Shown here piece by piece: positions 1 to 6,601 of a DNA stretch of 13,669 nt. Made by a program: the position numbers and the translations under genes. Source of the stretch: Pseudomonadota bacterium (GTDB taxonomy: Bacteria; Myxococcota_A; Polyangia; Polyangiales; Polyangiaceae); the NCBI GenBank assembly GCA_023398955.1, contig JAEWRL010000002.1, forward strand, positions 1 through 13,669, in the 5' to 3' direction. Below the pieces are notes generated by a model, which did not search any database, had not been told where the DNA came from, and saw only the letters and a list, made by a program, of their open reading frames with translations. The stretch's first letter is position 1, and every line of letters starts with the position of its first letter.

Positions 1-127
1 CGGCGACAACATCACGATGGAAGTGGAGCTGATCACGACGGTGGCACTCGAAGAGCAGATGCGTTTCGCCATTCGTGAGGGTGGCAAGACCGTCGGCGCT
101 GGCGTCATCACCAAGATCATCGAGTAG
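1..127 (+). CDS. tuf: Elongation factor Tu, C-terminal end (partial)
   Basis: This is the last 41 codons of elongation factor Tu, the GTPase that delivers aminoacyl-tRNA to the ribosome. Reading from base 2, the frame gives the conserved C-terminal strand GDNITMEVELI, then RFAIREGGKTVGAGVITKI and a TAG stop at 125-127. This matches the end of domain 3 of EF-Tu almost residue for residue. The gene begins outside the window. It lies 73 bases upstream of rpsJ, the usual tuf-rpsJ junction where the str operon (rpsL-rpsG-fusA-tuf) meets the S10 operon. The piece looks like an intact gene end rather than a remnant. Whether a second tuf copy exists elsewhere cannot be seen. Confidence 0.95.
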   Translation, partial: GDNITMEVELITTVALEEQMRFAIREGGKTVGAGVITKIIE

Positions 128-139
128 TTTACAGAACTC

Positions 140-180
140 GTCGGCGCTTGCCCTGTTGAGACAAGGGGGCAGGCACCGGC
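140..180 (+). promoter_or_regulatory. Long hairpin in the tuf-rpsJ intergenic leader
   Basis: Bases 140-158 pair with 162-180 around an AGA triloop. The arms are 140-144/176-180, a C-A mismatch at 145/175, eight pairs at 146-153/167-174, a wobble 154/166, a G-G mismatch 155/165, and three pairs 156-158/162-164. No T-run follows, so it does not look like an intrinsic terminator. It ends 20 bases before the rpsJ start, just upstream of the AGGA ribosome-binding site (191-194). It could be an RNA-processing site between tuf and rpsJ, or a leader through which a ribosomal protein represses the operon. The role is inferred; the pairing is seen directly. Confidence 0.55.
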
Positions 181-200
181 CCGTTGCGCGAGGAATAGAA

Positions 201-512
201 ATGGCAGACGCGACAAAGATTCGAATTCGCCTGAAGGCATTCGATCATCAACTGCTCGACAAGTCCACTTCGGATATCGTCGAGACGGCGCGGCGCACCG
301 GTGCGCGCGTGGCAGGGCCCATCCCCCTTCCTACGTCGATTCGGCGCTACACGGTGCTGCGCGGACCGCACGTCGACAAGAAATCCCGCGAGCAGTTCGA
401 GGTTCGCACGCACAAGCGTTTGCTCGATATCCTCGAACCCACCCCCCAAACGCTCGACGCTCTCATGAAGCTGGACCTTTCGGCCGGCGTCGACGTCGAG
501 ATAAAGAGCTGA
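201..512 (+). CDS. rpsJ: 30S ribosomal protein S10 (NusE)
   Basis: Encodes S10, a 30S head protein that also works as NusE in transcription antitermination with NusB. The ATG at 201 gives 103 residues, the normal length, starting MADATKIRIRLKAFDHQLLD, the classic N-terminus. AGGA at 191-194 is a well-placed ribosome-binding site, and the upstream in-frame extension to base 75 overlaps tuf and is not S10-like. Family landmarks include GPIPLPTSIRRYTVLRGPHV and the C-terminal SAGVDVEIKS. It normally heads the S10 operon and is followed by rplC. Here the next gene, only 15 bases on, is rplD, so rplC is missing from its usual place. Confidence 0.97.
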   Translation: MADATKIRIRLKAFDHQLLDKSTSDIVETARRTGARVAGPIPLPTSIRRYTVLRGPHVDKKSREQFEVRTHKRLLDILEPTPQTLDALMKLDLSAGVDVEIKS

Positions 513-527
513 CCGCGAGGACGTCCC

Positions 528-1163
528 ATGGCGAAGATCGATGTATTCAACCTCAAGCGAGAAAAGGTCGGTGAGCTGGATGTCGCCGACGAGGTTTTCG
601 CTGTCGAGGTCAAGGAGCACCTCCTCCACGAAGTGATCACCGCTCAGCTGGCCTCGCGGCGTGCGGGAACCTCGGCGGCCAAGGAGCGAGCTGCTGTCTC
701 TGGCTCAAAGAAGAAGATGTACCGACAGAAGGGTACTGGCCGAGCCCGCCACGGGCAGGTGCGTGCGCCCATCTTCGTGGGTGGTGGCCGAGCCCATCCC
801 CCCAAACCGCAGGACTGGTCCTATCGGCCCCCGCGGCGGGTACGCATCGGTGCACTGACGAGCGCTCTCAGCATGCTGCTCAAGGAAGGGCGGCTCACTG
901 TCGTGGACACGCTCGAGCTGAGCGAGATCAAGACAAAGGCCCTGCTCGGGGTTCTCGCCGACCTTCAGGCCAGCTCGAAGACGCTCGTCGTCGACGACAA
1001 GGCCAACGAGAACCTGAGGCTGTCGATCCGCAACGTGGCCCGATCGCAGTTTCTACCACCAGAGGGCGTGAACGTGTACGACCTCCTGCGCCACGACCAC
1101 CTGGTGCTGTCGCAAAACGCGGTGAAGGCTCTCGAAGCTCGCTGCCTGGAGCGGAAGTCATGA
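528..1163 (+). CDS. rplD: 50S ribosomal protein L4
   Basis: Encodes L4, a 50S protein that binds 23S rRNA domain I and sends an extended loop into the peptide exit tunnel. In E. coli it also represses the S10 operon. The protein is 211 residues, typical for L4. The tunnel-loop signature RQKGTGRARHG lies at about residues 66-76, followed by KPQDWSYRPPRRVR and the TSALSMLLKEG helix, with an L4-type C-terminal domain to residue 211. The ATG at 528 has GAGGA at 517-521 as ribosome-binding site. Its stop overlaps the rplW start (ATGA, 1160-1163), implying translational coupling. It directly follows rpsJ; the intervening rplC expected in most bacteria is absent and the 15-base gap has no room for a remnant. 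Confidence 0.97.
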   Translation: MAKIDVFNLKREKVGELDVADEVFAVEVKEHLLHEVITAQLASRRAGTSAAKERAAVSGSKKKMYRQKGTGRARHGQVRAPIFVGGGRAHPPKPQDWSYRPPRRVRIGALTSALSMLLKEGRLTVVDTLELSEIKTKALLGVLADLQASSKTLVVDDKANENLRLSIRNVARSQFLPPEGVNVYDLLRHDHLVLSQNAVKALEARCLERKS

Positions 1164-1453
1164 AGTTGGAAGACGTCATCAAGCGCCCCATCGCTTTGAC
1201 CGAGAAGGCTGCACGCCTGAAGGAAGACAACAAGGTCGTCTTCGAGGTCGCTCTTGGGGCTAACAAGGCCCAAATCCGCGACTCTGTCGAGCAGCTGTTC
1301 GACGTCAAGGTGAAGGACGTGACGACCCTCGTTCAACGGGGCAAGGTCAAGCGCATGGGCCGCGGTTACACAAAGAAGGCTAACTGGAAGAAGGCCGTCG
1401 TCACGTTACGTGAGGGCGACGACATCCAGTTCTTCGACGAGTCGGAGGAATAG
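1160..1453 (+). CDS. rplW: 50S ribosomal protein L23
   Basis: Encodes L23, which sits at the tunnel exit of the 50S subunit and docks trigger factor and the signal recognition particle. It is 97 residues, a normal length. Recognisable family segments are VIKRPIALTEKA at the N-terminus, VVFEVALGANKAQIRDSVEQL in the middle, and NWKKAVVTLREGDDIQFF near the end. The start overlaps the rplD stop by four bases. The next gene, rplB, begins six bases after this stop, with GGAGG (1444-1448) and AGGAG (1452-1456) inside or overlapping the end of rplW as ribosome-binding sites, so the cluster is tightly coupled. Confidence 0.97.
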   Translation: MKLEDVIKRPIALTEKAARLKEDNKVVFEVALGANKAQIRDSVEQLFDVKVKDVTTLVQRGKVKRMGRGYTKKANWKKAVVTLREGDDIQFFDESEE

Positions 1454-1458
1454 GAGCC

Positions 1459-2289
1459 ATGGGCATTCGAGTATTCAGGCCGACTTCGGCGGGGCGGCGT
1501 GCTTATAGCTGCAGCGATTTCTCCGAGGTCACAGCGAAAACCCCTGAGAAGACGCTGCTGGACGTCAAGCAGAAGACTGGCGGACGCAACAACTACGGTC
1601 GCATCACAAGTCGGTTCCGCGGCGGCGGGCACAAGCAGCGCTACCGCATCATCGACTTCAAGCGCAACAAGGTAGGCATCCCCGCAAAGGTTGCCGAGAT
1701 TGAGTACGATCCGAACCGGACAGCGCGCCTCGCATTGCTGCACTACAGTGACGGCGAGAAGGCCTACATTCTCGCTCCTGACGGCCTTCAGCAGGGGGAC
1801 CAGGTACTTGCTAGTCGCAACGCGGACATACGCCCGGGCAACTGCATGCCGCTCCTCTACATACCTGCGGGCACCATGGTCCACAACATCGAGCTGAAGC
1901 GGGGCAAGGGTGGACAGCTCGTCCGCGCTGCCGGCACCGCAGCCCAGCTGATGGCCAAGGACGGCGATTACTGTCAGATCAAGCTGCCCAGCGGCGAGGT
2001 GCGCAAGGTCCACGTGCTCTGTCGCGCCACGATTGGCCAAGTCTCGAACATCGAACAAAAGAATATCAGTCTTGGGAAGGCGGGGCGCTCCCGGTGGCTC
2101 GGCCGCCGTCCGCACAATCGCGGCGTCACGATGAACCCGGTTGATCACCCGATGGGTGGTGGCGAGGGACGGAGCAGTGGTGGCCGGCACCCCTGTTCAC
2201 CATGGGGCAAGCTCAGCAAGGGCTTGAAGACTCGCAAGAACAAGCGGACCGACTCGATGATCGTCAAGCACCGGAAGGCAAAGGGCTAA
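1459..2289 (+). CDS. rplB: 50S ribosomal protein L2
   Basis: Encodes L2, a core 50S protein needed for subunit association and a functional peptidyl-transferase centre. It is 276 residues, close to the usual 273-277. Landmarks run in order: FRPTSAGRR at the N-terminus, GGRNNYGRITSRFRGGGHKQ near residue 40-60, EYDPNRTARLALLHY, PLLYIPAGTMVHNIELKRG, and MNPVDHPMGGGEGRSSGG near the C-terminus. The histidine equivalent to E. coli H229 (VDH) is present. The following His of the common DHPHGGGEGR form is Met here, a substitution I recall from several other phyla and therefore not alarming. Stop TAA at 2287-2289; rpsS follows after three bases. Confidence 0.97.
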   Translation: MGIRVFRPTSAGRRAYSCSDFSEVTAKTPEKTLLDVKQKTGGRNNYGRITSRFRGGGHKQRYRIIDFKRNKVGIPAKVAEIEYDPNRTARLALLHYSDGEKAYILAPDGLQQGDQVLASRNADIRPGNCMPLLYIPAGTMVHNIELKRGKGGQLVRAAGTAAQLMAKDGDYCQIKLPSGEVRKVHVLCRATIGQVSNIEQKNISLGKAGRSRWLGRRPHNRGVTMNPVDHPMGGGEGRSSGGRHPCSPWGKLSKGLKTRKNKRTDSMIVKHRKAKG

Positions 2290-2292
2290 GGC

Positions 2293-2577
<285 letters not shown>

Positions 2578-2615
2578 CTCACCAATGGTGAGGTCTGCAG
2601 GGTTGACGCAGACCT
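2578..2615 (+). repeat. Two overlapping inverted repeats directly after rpsS
   Basis: Starting on the base after the rpsS stop, CTCACC (2578-2583) pairs with GGTGAG (2587-2592) around AAT. AGGTCTGC (2591-2598) then pairs perfectly with GCAGACCT (2608-2615) around a 9-base loop. The two hairpins share bases 2591-2592, so they can stack or compete. With the terminator that follows they make a three-hairpin 3' end, which may protect the ribosomal mRNA from exonucleases. That role is inference. Confidence 0.5.
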
Positions 2616-2618
2616 GAC

Positions 2619-2654
2619 GAGCGCCCGGGGGCAGCCTGCTTCTGGGCGCTTTTT
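2619..2654 (+). terminator. Rho-independent terminator of the ribosomal block
   Basis: AGCGCCC (2620-2626) pairs perfectly with GGGCGCT (2644-2650) and is followed at once by a five-T run (2650-2654). The loop is long (17 bases) but contains a GCAG/CTGC pairing option. This is the clearest intrinsic terminator in the window and separates rpsS from the rhamnose genes. Confidence 0.8.
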
Positions 2655-2907
2655 CGTGAATCTGAGCGGGAGCTGCGTCGCTCTGTGCCGTTCCGACAGG
2701 GGAGGGAGCGGCTCCGTCGGGGATCCATGGGAGCGCCAATGAAGCTCGCGCGTCCGCCGTGAGGAGCACCCAGGTATCGCTTGGTGGCCGGGTGGTGGGC
2801 CCGGGTGTGGGCACAATCCCCGGATTGAGGCTTGCGGCGGGTTTGCCTCGGGACCTATCTGTGTTGATGGCAAGTCAGGCCAGCAGCTGCTTGCGAGGAA
2901 GGATTCC
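2655..2907. other. Intergenic region between the ribosomal terminator and rmlA
   Basis: About 250 bases with no convincing gene. It should hold the promoter for the rml operon, but I see no good sigma-70 pair; TTGCGG (2832-2837) with TATCTG (2856-2861) is too weak to call. A bulged stem pairs CCGAC (2693-2697) with GTCGG (2716-2720), enclosing GGAG/CTCC. A short ATG frame of 11 codons (2727-2762) has no support. A trace of rplV or rpsC was looked for in the translations and not found. The rmlA ribosome-binding site GAGGAAGGA lies at 2895-2903. Confidence 0.6.
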
Positions 2908-3789
2908 GTGGAGCGTAAGGGTATCATCTTGGCAGGAGGCGCTGGCACGCGCCTGCATCCTTTGACGATTGGGATCAGCAAGCAGTTGATGCCGGTCTAC
3001 GACAAGCCACTCGTCTACTATCCGCTAGCGACACTGATGCTCGCGGGAATACGGGACACGCTCATCATCACGACGCCGGAGGATGCGCCCCTCTTTCAAC
3101 GGCTCTTGGGCGACGGTGCACAGTGGGGCATCTCTCTATCGTACGCGGTGCAGCCGAAGCCCGAGGGGTTGGCGCAGGCATTCCTCATCGGCGAGGAGTT
3201 CCTCGCGGGTGCGCCGGCCGCGCTCGCGTTGGGGGACAACATCTTCTTTGGGCACGGTCTCGCCGATCTCCTACAGCGTGCGAGCAAGCGCGAGGAGGGC
3301 GCCACGGTTTTCGGTTACTACGTCAAAGACCCCGAGCGCTACGGTGTCGTCACCTTCGATGGCGCGGGCAGCGTCACCGATATTGAGGAGAAGCCGCAGC
3401 GACCGCGCTCGAACTACGCCGTGACTGGCCTGTACTTCTACGGAAACGACATCGTCGAAGTGGCGAGATCCGTGAAGCCCTCCGCGCGTGGGGAACTCGA
3501 GATCACCGATGTGAACCGCATCTACCTGCAACGGGGGGATTTACACGTGGAGCTCATGGGCCGTGGTTTTGCGTGGCTCGACACGGGGACGCATCGCGCA
3601 CTGCTGGACGCCGCGAACTTCGTTAGCGTAGTCGAGGAAAGGCAGGGACTGAAGGTCCTGTGCCCCGAAGAGGTAGCCTTCCGCATGGGGTATATCGATG
3701 CAGCTCAAGTCAGGGCGGCCGCGGAGCGGCTCTCGAAGAGCGGCTACGGTGATTACCTGGCGGAGATGCTCAGCAGCGGCGCGCGCTAG
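2908..3789 (+). CDS. rmlA: Glucose-1-phosphate thymidylyltransferase
   Basis: Catalyses dTTP + glucose-1-phosphate to dTDP-glucose + PPi, the first step of dTDP-L-rhamnose synthesis, in the cytoplasm. It is 293 residues, the usual length. The nucleotide-binding signature GGAGTRLHPLT is at residues 10-20 and SKQLMPVYDKP at 24-34. GDN (109-111) supplies one Mg-binding Asp and WLDTGT (223-228) the other; EEKP (160-163) holds the substrate Lys, and ELEITDVN (196-203) is conserved. GLYFYGNDIV has Gly where the common form has Asp (GLYFYDND); the effect is unknown. The start is GTG at 2908 with GAGGAAGGA just upstream. It is first of four rml genes and likely carries the operon promoter upstream. 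Confidence 0.97.
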   Translation: MERKGIILAGGAGTRLHPLTIGISKQLMPVYDKPLVYYPLATLMLAGIRDTLIITTPEDAPLFQRLLGDGAQWGISLSYAVQPKPEGLAQAFLIGEEFLAGAPAALALGDNIFFGHGLADLLQRASKREEGATVFGYYVKDPERYGVVTFDGAGSVTDIEEKPQRPRSNYAVTGLYFYGNDIVEVARSVKPSARGELEITDVNRIYLQRGDLHVELMGRGFAWLDTGTHRALLDAANFVSVVEERQGLKVLCPEEVAFRMGYIDAAQVRAAAERLSKSGYGDYLAEMLSSGAR

Positions 3790-3812
3790 CCAGCAGCTGG
3801 ATGGGAGATGCG

Positions 3813-4358
3813 ATGAAGCTCGAGCGGACAAGATTGCCCGACGTCGCGCGACTGGTTCCCCAGGTTTTCGGGGACCAGCGCGGGTTCTTCATGGAGACCT
3901 GGAATACGCAAAAGCTCGCCGAAGCGGGCCTCAGTGTTCGGTTCGTTCAGGAGAACATGAGTCGATCCTCGAAGGGTGTCCTCCGGGGGCTCCACTACCA
4001 GATAGAGAACGCTCAAGGAAAGCTTGTGCGAGCTCTGCGTGGGCGCATCTTCGACGTGGCCGTAGATCTGCGGCGGAGCTCACCAACCTTCGGCAAATGG
4101 GTGGGCGAGTGGCTCGACGACGAGGCAAAGCGAGCGCTCTGGGTACCCCCTGGTTTTGCGCACGGATTCTACGTCGCTGAAGACGCCGACGTGATGTACG
4201 CCTGCACCGAGTTCTATGCGCCTGCGCACGAGCGCTCCCTCGCCTACGACGATCCGACGATCGGCATCGAATGGCCCCTCGAGCGCGGCGCGACGCCGAG
4301 TCTATCCGGCAAGGATGCCTCTGCGCCTACCCTGTCAGCCGCAGAGGTGTACCCGTGA
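3813..4358 (+). CDS. rmlC: dTDP-4-dehydrorhamnose 3,5-epimerase
   Basis: Double epimerisation at C3 and C5 of dTDP-4-keto-6-deoxyglucose, the third step to dTDP-L-rhamnose. RmlC enzymes are cupin-fold dimers. From ATG 3813 the protein has 181 residues. Visible motifs are VFGDQRGFFMETW (18-30), FVQENMSRSSKGVLRGLHYQ (44-63), the cupin segment LWVPPGFAHGFYV (109-121), and SLSGKD (163-168). His61 and Asp168 align with the catalytic His-Asp dyad, and a Tyr in the MYACTEFY stretch would be the acid. I chose 3813 over the in-frame ATG at 3801 because GGGAG (3803-3807) is well spaced only for 3813 and MKLERT suits the family start. It follows rmlA by 23 bases. Confidence 0.95.
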   Translation: MKLERTRLPDVARLVPQVFGDQRGFFMETWNTQKLAEAGLSVRFVQENMSRSSKGVLRGLHYQIENAQGKLVRALRGRIFDVAVDLRRSSPTFGKWVGEWLDDEAKRALWVPPGFAHGFYVAEDADVMYACTEFYAPAHERSLAYDDPTIGIEWPLERGATPSLSGKDASAPTLSAAEVYP

Positions 4359-4381
4359 GGGCAGGAGCAGTTTGCGTATGA
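4355..4381 (+). other. Eight-codon mini reading frame bridging rmlC and rmlD
   Basis: A GTG at 4355 overlaps the rmlC stop (GTGA, 4355-4358). Its frame, MRAGAVCV if started at GTG, ends with TGA at 4379-4381, overlapping the rmlD ATG (ATGA, 4378-4381). It fills the whole intercistronic gap. It may let ribosomes stay on the message by termination and re-initiation; the peptide itself is unlikely to matter. The rmlD site AGGAG (4363-4367) lies inside it, so ordinary initiation is also possible. Confidence 0.3.
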
Positions 4382-5247
4382 GGGTAGCCATCCTGGGCAG
4401 CGGTGGTCAGCTGGGTACGGAGCTTCGGAAGACAGCGCCGCCGGGCATCGAGGTGATCGCGCTCGACTATCCTGATATCGACCTGGAACGTAGCGGTGAG
4501 CTTTCCGTGCGTCTGAAGGAGCTGAAGCCAACCGCCATCATCAATGCTGCGGCCTACACGGCCGTCGACGCGGCCGAGCAGGACGAAGCGAAGGCATTTA
4601 CGATCAACGCCGAGGCGCCGCAGCGCCTTGCCGAGCTCGCGACAAAGCTCAGCGCTCGGCTATTGCACGTATCGACGGACTTCGTCTTCGACGGAACGAA
4701 GGCGCGCCCCTATGAGCCAAGCGATGCACCAAACCCGCTCTCGGCGTATGGGCGCACGAAGCTGGCTGGAGAGCGAGCAGTCATCGAGACAGCGGGCCAT
4801 CGCGCGCTCGTGCTGCGGACTTCCTGGCTCTACTCTGCCCATGCCAAGAATTTCGCCTTGACCATGCTGCGTCTCTTCCGCGAGCGTGGCTCGGTTCAAG
4901 TGGTTGCCGATCAGGTGGGGTGCCCCACGTGGGCAAAGGGACTTGCTCGCGTCCTGTGGGCACTGGCGGAGAAGCCCGAGCTCTCAGGCGTTTGGCACTT
5001 CAGCGATGCAGGGGTGGCAAGTTGGTATGATTTCGCCCACGCCATCGGCCAAGAGGCTACCCAGCTGGGACTCCTCTCGACGAGTCCCGTGGTGAGCCCC
5101 ATCTCGACACAGCAATACCCGACGCCCGCGCGGCGACCTGCGTTCAGCGTGCTCGACTCGAGCGCGACCCGTGTTGCCCTCGCCCTGGTGGCGACTCATT
5201 GGCGCGAACAACTCTCACTCATGCTTCGCGAGCTCCCGCGCCCATGA
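4378..5247 (+). CDS. rmlD: dTDP-4-dehydrorhamnose reductase
   Basis: Reduces dTDP-4-keto-L-rhamnose with NAD(P)H, the last step to dTDP-L-rhamnose. From ATG 4378 it is 289 residues, normal for RmlD. It is an SDR-fold protein: GSGGQLG (7-13) is the dinucleotide-binding turn, NAAAYTAVDAAE (56-67), STDFVFDG (99-106) with the catalytic Thr, and YGRTK (124-128) with the Tyr/Lys pair. RTSWLY (147-152), ADQVGCPTWA (177-186) and YPTPARRPAFSVLD (247-260) are RmlD-specific. AGGAG (4363-4367) sits ten bases before this start. The frame is open further upstream to 4216, but that overlaps rmlC and lacks homology. Its stop begins a chain of ATGA overlaps leading to rmlB. Confidence 0.96.
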   Translation: MRVAILGSGGQLGTELRKTAPPGIEVIALDYPDIDLERSGELSVRLKELKPTAIINAAAYTAVDAAEQDEAKAFTINAEAPQRLAELATKLSARLLHVSTDFVFDGTKARPYEPSDAPNPLSAYGRTKLAGERAVIETAGHRALVLRTSWLYSAHAKNFALTMLRLFRERGSVQVVADQVGCPTWAKGLARVLWALAEKPELSGVWHFSDAGVASWYDFAHAIGQEATQLGLLSTSPVVSPISTQQYPTPARRPAFSVLDSSATRVALALVATHWREQLSLMLRELPRP

Positions 5248-5314
5248 GGGCGCTTGGCATGGGGGGCCTGGAGGAACGATGAACGGTTCATGGAAAGCGG
5301 AAACGGCTCGATGA
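5244..5314 (+). promoter_or_regulatory. Chain of two mini reading frames coupling rmlD to rmlB
   Basis: ATG 5244 overlaps the rmlD stop (ATGA 5244-5247) and opens 12 codons (MRALGMGGLEER) ending in TGA 5280-5282. That stop overlaps ATG 5279 (ATGA 5279-5282), which opens 11 codons (MNGSWKAETAR) ending in TGA 5312-5314. That in turn overlaps the rmlB ATG at 5311 (ATGA 5311-5314). A strong GGAGG (5270-5274) precedes ATG 5279, whereas rmlB has no good site of its own. Read literally, ribosomes could step from rmlD to rmlB by re-initiation. It could also be coincidence helped by frequent TGA stops. Confidence 0.4.
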
Positions 5315-6387
5315 ATGCCTCTCGCTTGTTGGTGACGGGCGGCGCTGGGTTCATTGGAGCCAACTTCGTGCACTATTGGCTCCGGAAGCACCCGGAGAGT
5401 CACCTCGTGGTGCTCGATGCGCTGACCTACGCGGGTAATCGGGCGAGTCTGGCGGAAGTCGAAGGGCGCCCCGAGTTTGCGTTCGTCCGCGGCGATATTC
5501 GCGACACCGATCTCGTCGAGAGCGTGATGGTCGCGCATCGCATCGACACGGTCGTCCATTTTGCGGCCGAGTCTCACGTCGACCGCTCGATCTCCGGGCC
5601 AGACGCGTTCGTCGACACCAACATCATCGGGACGCACGCGCTGCTGAAGGCTGCCCGGAAGCTCTGGCTCTCGAATGGGAGTCAGCCTCGGGGTGTGCGC
5701 TTCCACAACGTCTCGACGGACGAAGTGTACGGCTCGCTTGGTCCTGCAGATCCGGCCTTCCGTGAGTCAACCGCCTACGCTCCCAACAGCCCGTACTCCG
5801 CAAGCAAGGCAGCTGCCGACCACCTGACACGCGCCTACTACCACACCTTCGGGCTGCCCGTCACGACGAGCAACTGTTCCAACAACTATGGGCCATACCA
5901 GTTCCCGGAGAAGCTCATCCCGTTGATGATCACCAATACGCTCTTCGGAGTTCGACTCCCCGTCTACGGTGATGGTAAGAACGTTCGCGACTGGCTGTAC
6001 GTCGAGGATCACTGCCGCGGTATCGAGCTGGTCTTGTCCCGTGGGCGATGCGGGGAGACCTACAACATTGGCGGCCGCAACGAGCGCCACAATATCGACA
6101 TAGTGAGACTCGTCTGCGGGCTTCTGGATCAAGAATTCTCGCGAGATCCGGGCCTTGCGGAGCGGTTCCCCGAGTGTCCGGCGGCCAACGGGCGTGCGCG
6201 GTGCGAGGAACTGATTACCTACGTGACCGATCGGCTCGGTCACGATCGCCGCTATGCGATTGATGCGAGTAAGAGCGAGCAGGATCTGGGCTACTCGCAC
6301 GAGGTGATGTTCGACGAGGGCATCCGGAAGACCATTAGATGGTACCTCGACAACGAAGCCTGGTGGCGCCCGCTGCGGAACCAATGA
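5311..6387 (+). CDS. rmlB: dTDP-glucose 4,6-dehydratase
   Basis: NAD-dependent dehydratase making dTDP-4-keto-6-deoxyglucose, the second step of the rhamnose pathway. From ATG 5311 it has 358 residues, normal for RmlB. It is an extended SDR: GGAGFIG (10-16) binds NAD, AAESHVDRS (85-93) is conserved, STDEVYG (135-141) contributes the catalytic Thr-Asp-Glu, Y162 and K166 form the YxxxK pair, and SNCSNNYGPYQFPEKLIPL (187-205) is an RmlB hallmark. Start choice is uncertain: ATG 5290 or TTG 5254 are in frame, but MNASRLLVTGG is the family-like beginning. It is the last rml gene; a hairpin with a seven-T run follows about 150 bases later. Having rmlB last differs from the rmlBDAC order of E. coli. 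Confidence 0.95.
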   Translation: MNASRLLVTGGAGFIGANFVHYWLRKHPESHLVVLDALTYAGNRASLAEVEGRPEFAFVRGDIRDTDLVESVMVAHRIDTVVHFAAESHVDRSISGPDAFVDTNIIGTHALLKAARKLWLSNGSQPRGVRFHNVSTDEVYGSLGPADPAFRESTAYAPNSPYSASKAAADHLTRAYYHTFGLPVTTSNCSNNYGPYQFPEKLIPLMITNTLFGVRLPVYGDGKNVRDWLYVEDHCRGIELVLSRGRCGETYNIGGRNERHNIDIVRLVCGLLDQEFSRDPGLAERFPECPAANGRARCEELITYVTDRLGHDRRYAIDASKSEQDLGYSHEVMFDEGIRKTIRWYLDNEAWWRPLRNQ

Positions 6388-6535
6388 AGACAAGCGGCGT
6401 TCCCAGCCCGCCCGGCGCCGAAGCACGGTAACGCACGGCGCGAATGCCGCCAGATTGGGGGCATTCTGTCGGGCCGTTCTGGCACATGCCCCTTCTGGGT
6501 TCGGCGAGTGGAGCGGGGCGATACACCGTGGCTCG

Positions 6536-6557
6536 TCCTGCCGGCCAGGGTTTTTTT
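6536..6557 (+). terminator. Probable intrinsic terminator after the rml operon
   Basis: TCCTG (6536-6540) pairs with CAGGG (6546-6550; outer pair T-G) around CCGGC and is followed by seven T residues (6551-6557), a striking run in such GC-rich DNA. The stem is short. The T-run could instead belong to the helicase promoter, which must lie between here and 6602. The rest of 6388-6601 shows no other clear feature. Confidence 0.5.
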
Positions 6558-6601
6558 GCGGTCTAGCATGCAGCAGCGGCATCTGTCATAGACCCTCGAC
6601 C

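Noticed and set aside
2104..2160. L2 has Met in DHPMGGGEGR where many bacteria have His
   Set aside because: The functionally important His (E. coli H229, in VDH) is kept, and the Met form is one I recall from other phyla, so it is not a defect.
1366..2190. Open frame of 274 codons on the minus strand opposite rplB
   Set aside because: Antisense shadow of a conserved ribosomal gene in GC-rich DNA, with no family-like sequence.
2826..2861. Sigma-70-like promoter for rmlA (TTGCGG with TATCTG)
   Set aside because: Only about half of each hexamer matches, at 18-base spacing; this is expected by chance.
4216..4377. Upstream in-frame extension of rmlD
   Set aside because: It overlaps rmlC and encodes Arg/Ser/Pro-rich sequence unlike RmlD; ATG 4378 with AGGAG gives the canonical N-terminus.
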